A DNA stretch of 6,903 nucleotides. Source: Bacillota bacterium. Its GTDB lineage: Bacteria; Bacillota; Clostridia; Lachnospirales; WQUN01. Below, piece by piece: positions 1 to 6,186 of the stretch (position 1 is the first letter of the stretch; each line of letters begins with the position of its first letter). The notes beneath the pieces were generated by a model that ran no database searches, was not told where the DNA came from, and was given only the letters and a program-made list of their open reading frames with translations. The DNA lies in assembly GCA_009782085.1 (NCBI GenBank), contig WQUN01000043.1, positions 1 through 6,903 of the forward strand. Direction: 5' to 3'. Both the position numbers and the translations under genes were made by a program.

Positions 1-1814
1 TAGCCGGACAGCCCCGGCGGGCTCGGGAATGAGGCCCTCTTCCAGAACACGCCCGCGTCCTCCGTCACAAGCGCAAAGTCCGTGAGGCTGCCCCTCGGAC
101 TTAATGTCACATAGCCGATCTTGTCCGAACTGAAAGACATCGCGGTCGGGTATCCGGAAAAATCGGACAAGTCGCTTATTTTGGAGAATGTCTCCCCGCC
201 GTCGCGGGTTTTGTACAGCTCCTTTGTCATCAACCCGGCCGCGGGACCGGAACAGCGAAGCATATAACCGTTGTTTGTGTCAAGAAAACTCATGAAAATA
301 TCGCCAGGCCCAACCATGTCCCCGCCATAATCGATAAGGTTTGTTTTCCAGGACGCGCCTCCGTCCGCCGAAATATACAAATACAGCGAAAAGCCGCTTT
401 GTGAATTCGAATAACCCGCGATAAACAGCTTTCCCCCGCTGCAGCTGATCGCGCATCTGCCGTAATCGGCGTCCATATGGCTTATGCCCGTCAGTTCACG
501 GCTTGTCCTCCAGCCGTCCGTTGTCGCGAGAATCTGACCGTCAGTGTTCTGAGACCAGCCCGCAAGGGCGTTTTCCATGAGGAGGGTTCCAGGTTCGGGC
601 AGGGTGACTTCTTTTGGCAGGGCCTCGAACGTCACCTCCGTATCCGGCGACACGACGCAGATATACGTCTTCCCCTTATTCATTTTCATCTCTTCGCCGT
701 TCGCGAAGTACCACTTCGTGGACGAAGACCTGGAGTCCCTCTTCCACGTCACGGGCGCGTACCCGCCGCGCGTGGCCAGAAACCCCTTCCCGGAGCCGAT
801 CAGTTTGACGTCCCGGCGTCCGGCGGCGTCGCCCGCTATGGCGGTGATCGCGGTCTGCTGGATCAAAATGTTCGTGAAAGCCAGCTGCTCGCCGGTGTTG
901 CCGTCCAAGCGCTCCCCTGTGTCGCAGAAGTCGCTGTAGAGCCTGGTCTCCGGGTCGTACTCGAAGCTCGCCGAGTAGCCGCCGGAAAACGGCACGGTTA
1001 TTTTGCCGGCGCTCTCCGCGCCGGAAAGCTCGCTCTCTTGGCTGAAAAACCCGAAGCCAATGTCCGCGTCCTCGTAGAGAGCGTCCCGGAAACCGGCCTT
1101 TTCAATCGCGGCCTTGATATTTGCGGAGTTGGTATAGGAGCTGTGCTCGTACATGACAGCCGATTTGGACCGGACAGGGTCGCGCCAGAACGGCGCGCCG
1201 CTGCGCATGGCGTCTATGTCGTCGATGTGCTGGGCGCTCAGCGCGTCGTAGGCCTGGGGGCTGCCGCCGTGGTGGACGAATATCGCGTCGTAATCGGTCG
1301 CGATGTCTATAAAATAGTGCCTCGCGCTGCGCACCGGGCCGATCTTGTCAGCGTCAAAATCCGTCCGAAAAACGGCTACGTTGCGGGTTATTTCACCCTC
1401 GGCCAGCACCTCGTAGAGGATGTCAGCCTGGCCGATTCCGCTTTGGGGCCTGGCTATGTGCATGTTGTCTATCGAGACGACGACGGGACGCCTGGAGGCG
1501 TCCGCCTCGTCGATATAAAGCCCGGTCAGGACATTGACCGCCTTTCCGCTGATGTCCTCCGTGGGTTTGGGCGAAGGGGTCGGCTCGGGCGAAGGCGTCG
1601 GGGCGGGCGTCGGGCTCGGGGTCGGAGTCGGGGCGGGCGTCGGGGACGGAGTCGGGCTCGCCGTCGGCTGAGGCGGATCCGTGACCACCGCCATGACCGG
1701 CTCCTCCCTGTTTCCGCAGGCGACGAGGGCCGCCGCCAGGGCCGCGGACAGGATCAGAGCCGATACGGCTGAGATATATCTCGGTTTTCTGGCTGTACTT
1801 TTGTTCCCGCCCAT
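1..1814 (-). CDS. YerB-like (DUF3048) lipoprotein with C-terminal Asp-box propeller, partial
   Basis: This is an open frame of at least 604 codons on the minus strand whose 3' end lies outside the window. Residues 1-33 form a lipoprotein signal peptide: a basic start, a hydrophobic Ala/Leu stretch and the lipobox LVAC with Cys33, so the protein should be anchored on the outer face of the membrane. A Thr/Pro-rich linker follows (about 47-85). Residues about 95-400 resemble the two-part DUF3048 region of Bacillus subtilis YerB (GPVRSAR at 159-165, HHGGSP at 181-186); the biochemical role of that family is not known to me. From about 415 the chain carries Asp-box motifs of the form S/T-x-D-x-G-x-x-W/F (SADGGASW at 482, then TRDGGETF and TEDAGVFW), typical of BNR/sialidase-type beta-propellers. 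DUF3048 proteins usually end near residue 350, so this looks like a fusion. ATG 1814 gives a normal-length signal peptide; in-frame ATG 1844, after GAGGGAG and overlapping the upstream gene, is a real alternative. Confidence 0.85.
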   Translation of the reverse strand, partial: MGGNKSTARKPRYISAVSALILSAALAAALVACGNREEPVMAVVTDPPQPTASPTPSPTPAPTPTPSPTPAPTPSPEPTPSPKPTEDISGKAVNVLTGLYIDEADASRRPVVVSIDNMHIARPQSGIGQADILYEVLAEGEITRNVAVFRTDFDADKIGPVRSARHYFIDIATDYDAIFVHHGGSPQAYDALSAQHIDDIDAMRSGAPFWRDPVRSKSAVMYEHSSYTNSANIKAAIEKAGFRDALYEDADIGFGFFSQESELSGAESAGKITVPFSGGYSASFEYDPETRLYSDFCDTGERLDGNTGEQLAFTNILIQQTAITAIAGDAAGRRDVKLIGSGKGFLATRGGYAPVTWKRDSRSSSTKWYFANGEEMKMNKGKTYICVVSPDTEVTFEALPKEVTLPEPGTLLMENALAGWSQNTDGQILATTDGWRTSRELTGISHMDADYGRCAISCSGGKLFIAGYSNSQSGFSLYLYISADGGASWKTNLIDYGGDMVGPGDIFMSFLDTNNGYMLRCSGPAAGLMTKELYKTRDGGETFSKISDLSDFSGYPTAMSFSSDKIGYVTLSPRGSLTDFALVTEDAGVFWKRASFPSPPGLSG

Positions 1815-1827
1815 GCGGCGAATGCCC

Positions 1828-3381
1828 TTAATTGTCCCTTTCATATAAAACATACTCCCTCTGCGCATCTTTTGCCTCCCCCAGCAGTTTCCTCGTGATT
1901 TCCCTGTTCACGTCCAGCAGCCGCAGGTAATCTTCCGGCCGAATGAGCATTGAGTTGCCGTCGTTGTAGTCTTCGAGCGCGTCGCGAACCGGCAGGACCT
2001 GTATGTCGTACGCGCCGAGGCTGTTGACGAACTTCACCCAGGTGGGGATGAACGAGACCCTTACGCAGACCGCCTTGCCGTTCCCCTTCTTCTCGAACTC
2101 CAGGTTCAGGATCATGCCGTAGTCGCGCGGGAGGTCCCGCTGGCTCGAGATAAAATTCCCCATCGAATAAGCTGTTATACCTTCCGCGCCTTCGTTTGGC
2201 GGAGATGGCCCATTGGGCGCCGGGCCTTCCCGCGTGGACGCGCCCGCGCCGGTTTTCACGGCCTGGATCACGTGGGGATGGCTCGCCACGACCGCGTCCG
2301 CGCCGCAGTCCAGCATATACCGCGCCCAGTCCTTCGTCTCCGCCGACGGGGCCGCGGAATACTCGGCGCCCATGTGGGGCAGGACGACGATCACGTCCGG
2401 AGAGAGGGCTTTTGCCCTTTCGATCTGATCCTTTATAGACTGTTTGTCCAGCATATTGACCAGAAACGGCATCCCGGCCTCGACCGGGATGCCGTTCGTG
2501 CTATAAGTATAGGCCAGAAACACGAATTTGAGACCGTTTATTTCCTCCGCGCGGATCCCGTCCCGCTCCTCCGGGGAGCGGAACGTGCCGGTGTGGCCGA
2601 TCCCCGCGGCGTCCAGCACGTCAAGGGTACGCAGAAGCCCCGCGGAGCGTTTGTCGTTGCAGTGGTTATTGGCGGTGGTAACAAAGTCAAAACCCGCGTT
2701 TTTCAGGGCGTCCGCGAAGGAATCCGGCGCGCTGAACGTGGGAAAGTCGCTGAAAGCGCCGCCGCCGAAGGTCGTCTCCAGGTTGCCGACGGCGAAATCG
2801 CTGGCGGCCAGGTCGCCCCTGACATAGTCGAAGCCCCGGTCAAAGTCGTATTCGCCGGTCGTTTTGTCGTAGGCGGCGTCCGCCTGCCACTGATGGACCA
2901 TCAGGTCGCCGACGAAGGAGATCTTCGCGGTCAGGACGGGCTCGGGCGTCGGAGGCGGACTTTGCGCGGCGGAAGACACAGTTCCCGGCTGCAAGCCTGA
3001 CGCGGGAGGAGTCGTCCCCGGCTGCCGGCTTGACGCGGGCAACGGCAAGCCCGGCTGCCGGCTTGACGCGAAAAAAGCCGTCCCAGGCTGCCAGCCTGAC
3101 GCGGAAAGAGCCGTGCCCGGCTGCCAACCTGAGGCGGGCAGCGGCGCGCCTTTAACGGACGCGTTCGCCGCGGAGCCCGCGCCGGAGACAGACTGCCGGC
3201 CTTCGGCGGGAGCAGCCCCGTCGTAAGCCGCCCGGGCGGTTTTTACCGCGGAAAATCCTGGCAGAACTATGTATATGACTAAAACGGGCGTTACAGCCGC
3301 CAGCAGTATCCCGGACAGCGCCAGCCAGAAGATCCAGTCCCGTTTAAGCCTTTTGCGGCGATTTTTGCCTATCGTAGCCAC
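1828..3381 (-). CDS. CapA/PgsA-type metallophosphatase-fold protein, membrane-anchored
   Basis: The protein has 517 residues and belongs to the CapA (poly-gamma-glutamate capsule synthesis) branch of the calcineurin-like metallophosphatase fold. It begins with a basic segment and one membrane helix (about 17-40), then a low-complexity stalk (about 50-150) containing five 11-residue tandem repeats, which would place the catalytic domain outside the cell. Visible motifs in order are VGDLMVH (D159, H163), GNLE (N200, E202), NNH (239-240), PHMGAE (H336, E340), SHPH (H368, H370) and MGNF (407-410), a full set for metal binding. A Gly/Pro/Ala-rich insertion (about 378-400) lies between HPH and GNF, where relatives usually have a short loop. 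The start is GTG at 3381. An in-frame TGA lies five codons upstream and no well-spaced ribosome binding site is visible, so the exact start is uncertain. Family members are linked to polyglutamate capsule or to poorly understood envelope functions. No capB/capC-like genes are in view, so capsule synthesis cannot be claimed. Confidence 0.9.
   Translation of the reverse strand: MATIGKNRRKRLKRDWIFWLALSGILLAAVTPVLVIYIVLPGFSAVKTARAAYDGAAPAEGRQSVSGAGSAANASVKGAPLPASGWQPGTALSASGWQPGTAFFASSRQPGLPLPASSRQPGTTPPASGLQPGTVSSAAQSPPPTPEPVLTAKISFVGDLMVHQWQADAAYDKTTGEYDFDRGFDYVRGDLAASDFAVGNLETTFGGGAFSDFPTFSAPDSFADALKNAGFDFVTTANNHCNDKRSAGLLRTLDVLDAAGIGHTGTFRSPEERDGIRAEEINGLKFVFLAYTYSTNGIPVEAGMPFLVNMLDKQSIKDQIERAKALSPDVIVVLPHMGAEYSAAPSAETKDWARYMLDCGADAVVASHPHVIQAVKTGAGASTREGPAPNGPSPPNEGAEGITAYSMGNFISSQRDLPRDYGMILNLEFEKKGNGKAVCVRVSFIPTWVKFVNSLGAYDIQVLPVRDALEDYNDGNSMLIRPEDYLRLLDVNREITRKLLGEAKDAQREYVLYERDN
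2971..3135 (-). repeat. five 33-bp tandem repeats within the CapA-like gene
   Basis: Five consecutive 33-bp units encode residues 83-137 of the CapA-like protein. The 11-residue units are ASGWQPGTALS, ASGWQPGTAFF, ASSRQPGLPLP, ASSRQPGTTPP and ASGLQPGTVSS. The core A-S-(G/S)-x-Q-P-G is constant while the last four residues drift. The frame is kept throughout. The units lie in the stalk between the membrane helix and the catalytic domain and probably act as a flexible spacer. Copy number may vary between strains through slippage. Confidence 0.9.
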
Positions 3382-3434
3382 ACCCCACCGTTTTCAGACG
3401 ATATATCGGTTTCATTTTTATCTCTGATCGCCGA

Positions 3435-4553
3435 TTAAAGATCCTTCGGCAGATCCACCTCGACCTCGCGCCCGCTCCGGGAGGAGCGTATGATCCCGTC
3501 CACGATGGCCTGGTTGTACACGGACTGTATCGTGGGTATCGGAGCGGAGCCGCCGGTCGCGACCGCGTCGCAGAAAGCCTTCACCTTGGAGAGGAACCTG
3601 TCCTCCGACGGCCTGCGCAGGGGTATGAGAGTCTCGCTCAGCTGGCCCTGGACGTCGCTGTACAGATGTATCGGGCCGATGGTGCCGTCCCAGGCCCCGC
3701 CCCAGCCTTCGGCCCAGCTCGATTCCGCCGGCTCGATTTTCAGCCCCGCGTCGGTGCCGAAGAACATCGTATCGCCCATTTTGTCCATGTGCATGGCCCA
3801 GGACATGCGGAAATCCAGCGCGATGTCCCCCTCGAGCCGTATCAGCGCCACGGAGAAGTCGTCCACGTCGAAATTCTTGGCTTCCCTGTTGTATTTCGGA
3901 TTCGTCCCGAACCTGTTCGAGGCGTAGGCGGAGACCGTCAGCGGCTTGGGATAGCCGATAGCCGAGAGCACCATGTCCAGGGAGTAGCAGCCTATGTCGC
4001 CGAGAGCGCCCATCCCGGCCAAATCCTTCCTGATGAACGTTCCGCCCGGCATCCCGCGCCTGCGGCCTCCGCCGGTCTGAATATAGTAAATCTCGCCCAG
4101 CACGCCGGAGCCGACGATTTCCCGCACAAGGTCCATGTTAGGGTCATAGCGCGGCTGAAAGCCGATCGTCAGTATCTTTTTGGCCTTCCTGGCCGCTTTG
4201 TACATCGCCACGGCCTCTTCCAGCGTGACGGACATCGGCTTTTCGCACAGCACGTGGAGCCCGGCCTCCAGGGCCTTTATGGCGCATTCCGCGTGGGTGC
4301 TGTTGTAGGTGCAGACGCTGACCGCGTCCAGGTCGAGGGCGAGCAGGTCGTCGTTGTGGTCGAAAGCCTTGGCGTCCTTCATGTCGTATTCCTCGAAAAA
4401 CGCCTTGGCCTTGCCCTTCACAATGTCCGAGCCGCCCACGACCTCGACCGCGTCGCCGAGCTTCCTGTAGGAATCCATATGCGCGTGGGCGATGCCGCCG
4501 GTGCCTATGATCCCGATTTTCAGCTTTTTGTCTTTCTTTTTGGTTTTGGGCAT
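3435..4553 (-). CDS. Gfo/Idh/MocA-family NAD(P)-dependent oxidoreductase
   Basis: This is a 372-residue cytoplasmic dehydrogenase of the glucose-fructose oxidoreductase / inositol dehydrogenase / MocA family. These enzymes oxidise or reduce sugars, inositols and related alcohols with NAD(P). The N-terminal Rossmann fold has GTGGIA at 17-22 after a Lys-rich start. The family signature CEKP is at 103-106, with Lys105 expected at the active site. GDIGCYSLD at 185-193 matches the usual catalytic segment, with Tyr190 where many relatives have His. The C-terminal substrate domain ends with a typical helix (about 340-360). The start at ATG 4553 is well supported by AAGGAGG six bases upstream. It lies 44 bases after pdaA and 53 before the CapA-like gene and has its own strong promoter. 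The neighbours suggest a role in modifying an envelope sugar, but the substrate cannot be told from sequence. Confidence 0.92.
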   Translation of the reverse strand: MPKTKKKDKKLKIGIIGTGGIAHAHMDSYRKLGDAVEVVGGSDIVKGKAKAFFEEYDMKDAKAFDHNDDLLALDLDAVSVCTYNSTHAECAIKALEAGLHVLCEKPMSVTLEEAVAMYKAARKAKKILTIGFQPRYDPNMDLVREIVGSGVLGEIYYIQTGGGRRRGMPGGTFIRKDLAGMGALGDIGCYSLDMVLSAIGYPKPLTVSAYASNRFGTNPKYNREAKNFDVDDFSVALIRLEGDIALDFRMSWAMHMDKMGDTMFFGTDAGLKIEPAESSWAEGWGGAWDGTIGPIHLYSDVQGQLSETLIPLRRPSEDRFLSKVKAFCDAVATGGSAPIPTIQSVYNQAIVDGIIRSSRSGREVEVDLPKDL

Positions 4554-4566
4554 AGTTGACCTCCTT

Positions 4567-4598
4567 GGGATTTGTCCATACTCTTATTATAAAATCCC
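4567..4598 (-). repeat. 7-bp inverted repeat between promoter -10 and ribosome binding site
   Basis: On the minus strand GGGATTT (4598-4592) and AAATCCC (4573-4567) are perfect inverted arms 18 bases apart. The left arm touches the -10 box and the right arm directly abuts the AAGGAGG site of the oxidoreductase gene. It is not a terminator, since no T-run follows. It may be an operator, or in read-through mRNA from pdaA a hairpin next to the ribosome binding site. Confidence 0.5.
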
Positions 4599-4614
4599 TA
4601 GCCCAGTTGGTCAA
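4586..4614 (-). promoter_or_regulatory. sigma-A promoter for the oxidoreductase-capA-yerB genes
   Basis: On the minus strand, TTGACC (4614-4609) is followed by exactly 17 bases and then a perfect TATAAT (4591-4586). This is one mismatch from the sigma-A consensus. The -35 lies inside the last codons of pdaA. Transcription would start near 4579, about 26 bases ahead of the oxidoreductase ATG. This would let the three downstream genes be expressed without pdaA. Confidence 0.75.
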
Positions 4615-5371
4615 GGGTTTTGAACTCGTAGCCCTTTCCGCGGCATATGGCGATAAACTCCGGCAAAACGGCCGCGCTCGTCCTGCTTACCGAATGCAGC
4701 ATGACGATGGCCCCCGGGTGCACCCTCGACGTTAGCGTCTTCAGCGCGCTGGCGTACGACGGCTGGTCGTTTACCATCCAATCCCTGTAGCAGACGCTCC
4801 AAAGAATGGTCTTGTAGCCCATGCTTTGGGCCTGCGCCAGGTTTTTCTCGCTGAAAACGCCCTCCGGGGGGCGGTAATACTTCGGCATCTCCAGGCCCGT
4901 GACGGATCTGTACGCCTGTTCGGTCCTTTGGATCTCCGAGGCGAAGCTCTCCGCGCTCTTTTGGGACATGTTGGGGTGATTCATGCTGTGGTTGCCGACT
5001 ATGTGGCCTTCGCCGGCCATGCGCTTTACCAGGTCGGGATAATCGCCGATACATCTCCCTGTCAGGAAAAAGGCCGCCGGTACATCCGCCTCTTTCAGAA
5101 CGTCGAGAATTTTGGCCGTAACGCCGTTGTCGTAGCCGGTGTCGAAGGTGAGAAACAGGGTTTTCCGGTTGTCCCCGGAACGCTCGTGGAAAAAAGCGTC
5201 GTATTTAGACAGATACTCGTCGGAAGCCTCGCCGATCGGGACTTCCCCCGGCTTTTCATGGAAAAGGCCCCAGGAGACGGTCGGCGCGGCTAAAGCCCGG
5301 GAGGGAAACAGTGCGACAGCGGCCGCTGTCAGTAAAATCGCCGTGCGGATATTTTTATTAATAGAGAGCAC
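4598..5371 (-). CDS. pdaA: PdaA-type polysaccharide (muramic acid) deacetylase
   Basis: This 257-residue exported NodB-fold deacetylase closely matches the layout of Bacillus subtilis PdaA. That enzyme removes the N-acetyl group from muramic acid during formation of muramic delta-lactam in the spore cortex. A signal peptide (about 1-29) ends at ALA-AP. SWG at 33-35 is the PdaA N-terminal mark. The catalytic motifs are TFDTGYDNG (75-83, D77), GNHSMNH (126-132, H128 and H132), YRPPEG (166-171, R167), WSVCYRDW (191-198) and MLHS (H226). Thr78 replaces the second Asp of ordinary NodB enzymes, at the site where PdaA proteins also deviate (Asn in B. subtilis, from memory). The start is GTG 5371, just after an in-frame TGA. 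AAAGAGG lies directly against this GTG with no spacing, so initiation could instead use ATT at 5362. No convincing promoter was found upstream. If the role holds, expression would be in sporulation. Confidence 0.9.
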   Translation of the reverse strand: MLSINKNIRTAILLTAAAVALFPSRALAAPTVSWGLFHEKPGEVPIGEASDEYLSKYDAFFHERSGDNRKTLFLTFDTGYDNGVTAKILDVLKEADVPAAFFLTGRCIGDYPDLVKRMAGEGHIVGNHSMNHPNMSQKSAESFASEIQRTEQAYRSVTGLEMPKYYRPPEGVFSEKNLAQAQSMGYKTILWSVCYRDWMVNDQPSYASALKTLTSRVHPGAIVMLHSVSRTSAAVLPEFIAICRGKGYEFKTLDQLG

Positions 5372-5463
5372 CCTCTTTCAGGTTGAACGCTATACTATTT
5401 TGCATAGTTATTTGGTTCCTATTCTTTTTCATACATAATGCGCGCGAAAACGACAAATGATAA

Positions 5464-5495
5464 CTTAATGTCTGTTTATAATATAGCCTTAATGT
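5464..5495 (-). repeat. 8-base direct repeat ACATTAAG in the pdaA leader
   Basis: ACATTAAG occurs twice on the minus strand (5495-5488 and 5471-5464), 24 bases apart start to start. It lies in an AT-rich stretch about 95-125 bases upstream of the pdaA start. The rest of 5372-5528 shows no sigma-A promoter with good spacing and no riboswitch fold I recognise. The repeat could be a regulator site or chance in AT-rich DNA. Confidence 0.3.
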
Positions 5496-5528
5496 AACAC
5501 ATGACCGTTTATGCAAATGATAAAACAC

Positions 5529-5563
5529 AAAGAAAAAGCCGGCCCTGTCAAAGGTACGCCGGC
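5529..5563 (-). terminator. intrinsic terminator downstream of perR
   Basis: On the minus strand GCCGGC (5563-5558) pairs with GCCGGC (5543-5538). An inner CCT/AGG stem continues the hairpin after a 3-base bulge, closing a 5-base loop. It is followed at once by TTTTTCTTT. A GC-rich stem plus a U-run is the classical Rho-independent form. It begins about 90 bases past the perR stop and separates perR from pdaA. Confidence 0.85.
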
Positions 5564-5612
5564 ATTTCCTGTATGTCTTCCAATCAATCATGCGTCTGCT
5601 TGTACTCATCTC

Positions 5613-5631
5613 GGGCGAACTCAGTTCGCCC
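5613..5631. repeat. perfect palindromic hairpin GGGCGAAC-3-GTTCGCCC
   Basis: A perfect 8-bp inverted repeat has a 3-base centre, with a run of seven C on its right side (5629-5635). It lies about 20 bases after the perR stop and 50 bases before the perR terminator. No T-run follows on either strand, so it is not itself a terminator. It may be an mRNA 3' stabiliser or part of a dispersed intergenic repeat. Confidence 0.7.
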
Positions 5632-5651
5632 CCCCGCGACAAAATATACCG

Positions 5652-6047
5652 TCATTTTGACATGGAGTGGACCGACGCGTCGCACTCGCACTTCCCGCAG
5701 ACGACATACACCACCATGTCATAGTCCACGACCCCTGAATCCGGGGCAATCAGCCGCAGTATCTCCCGCGCGTCGACGTCGCCTATGTCCGAAATGCCCC
5801 CGCATTTGACGCAGACCTTGTGCTGATGGCGGACGCGGTTCGAGTCAAACCTGACGGGCTCGCCGGCTATATGTACGCGCCTTATAAGGTTTTCGTCCGC
5901 CATGAGGTTCAGATTGCGGTAAACCGTCCCCTTGCTGATATTGGGAAACGTCCGCCTGGTTTGCTCATAAACCTGATCCGCCGTCAGATGAACGCCGACG
6001 TCCGATAAAACCGTCAGTATAGCCTGGCGCTGCTTGGTCTTCCCCAT
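5652..6047 (-). CDS. perR: PerR-like peroxide-sensing Fur-family repressor
   Basis: This is a Fur-superfamily metal-dependent repressor. Numbering from the upstream ATG at 6080, the winged-helix domain runs to about residue 75 (KGTVYRNLNLM recognition region, 50-60). The five PerR regulatory-metal ligands all have counterparts at a constant offset of six from B. subtilis PerR: His31 (37), Asp79 (85), His85 (91), His87 (93) and Asp98 (104). The Asp at the last site favours PerR over Fur or Zur. Cys90/Cys93 and Cys128/Cys131 would hold the structural zinc. PerR senses peroxide by iron-catalysed oxidation of the His37 and His91 equivalents. I prefer ATG 6047 (131 residues): it has GGGGTG ten bases upstream and gives the usual family N-terminus. 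ATG 6080 has no ribosome binding site and lies only about 14 bases from the predicted transcript start. The gene is divergent from dfx and ends in its own terminator. Confidence 0.88.
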   Translation of the reverse strand: MGKTKQRQAILTVLSDVGVHLTADQVYEQTRRTFPNISKGTVYRNLNLMADENLIRRVHIAGEPVRFDSNRVRHQHKVCVKCGGISDIGDVDAREILRLIAPDSGVVDYDMVVYVVCGKCECDASVHSMSK

Positions 6048-6100
6048 ACTATGGCCACACCCCGAAACAAGCGTACTCATTGCCGCGCAAGAGCGTCATC

Positions 6101-6129
6101 ATCATAACTCAGACTTCGGCTTTCGTCAA
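6101..6129 (-). promoter_or_regulatory. perR promoter
   Basis: On the minus strand TTGACG (6129-6124) is followed by 17 bases and TATGAT (6106-6101), each one mismatch from the sigma-A consensus. The start would be near 6094. TTATGAT overlapping the -10 matches six of seven bases of a PerR half-box (TTATAAT), but the second half is poor, so autoregulation is only suggested. Confidence 0.75.
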
Positions 6130-6157
6130 TTCCCGCCGGCGAGAGAGGGAAAAAATA

Positions 6158-6186
6158 TTGACACGCACATGGATACGGTATAAAAT
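6158..6186 (+). promoter_or_regulatory. dfx promoter
   Basis: A perfect TTGACA (6158-6163), 17 bases, then TAAAAT (6181-6186) make a strong sigma-A promoter with a start near 6193, about 37 bases before the dfx start. Its -35 is 28 bases from the -35 of perR, back to back. An imperfect AT-rich inverted repeat (TATAAAAT 6179-6186, TTTTGATA 6189-6196, six of eight matching) covers the -10 and start site and is a candidate operator. Confidence 0.75.

Noticed and set aside
1560..1676. Repetitive GC-rich DNA that looks like a tandem repeat array
   Set aside because: It encodes the Thr/Pro/Ser/Ala linker of the lipoprotein. The repetition follows from codon use in a TP-rich spacer and needs no separate element.
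477..1772. Long plus-strand open frame opposite the DUF3048 lipoprotein gene
   Set aside because: It is an antisense shadow of a GC-rich coding region. The predicted protein is Arg/Gly-rich low complexity with no recognisable domain, while the minus frame has clear motifs.
2196..3000. Several plus-strand open frames opposite the CapA-like gene
   Set aside because: They are overlapping shadow frames with no domain and no ribosome binding site; the minus frame carries all metallophosphatase motifs.
3377..3386. Ten-base string gccacacccc shared by the capA-like start and the perR leader (6054-6063)
   Set aside because: It plays different positional roles relative to the two start codons. Ten bases of identity in GC-rich DNA can be chance.
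3666..4559. A 297-codon plus-strand open frame opposite the oxidoreductase gene
   Set aside because: It is antisense to a gene with full Gfo/Idh/MocA signatures, and its translation has no recognisable features.
5393..5424. Possible sigma-G promoter for pdaA (GAATA and AATAGTA)
   Set aside because: The spacing is 20 bases rather than the expected 17-18 and the -10 lacks its leading C, so it is too weak to call.
5358..5642. Small minus-strand open frame across the perR-pdaA gap
   Set aside because: It runs through a palindrome, an intrinsic terminator and the start of pdaA, so it is not a plausible gene.
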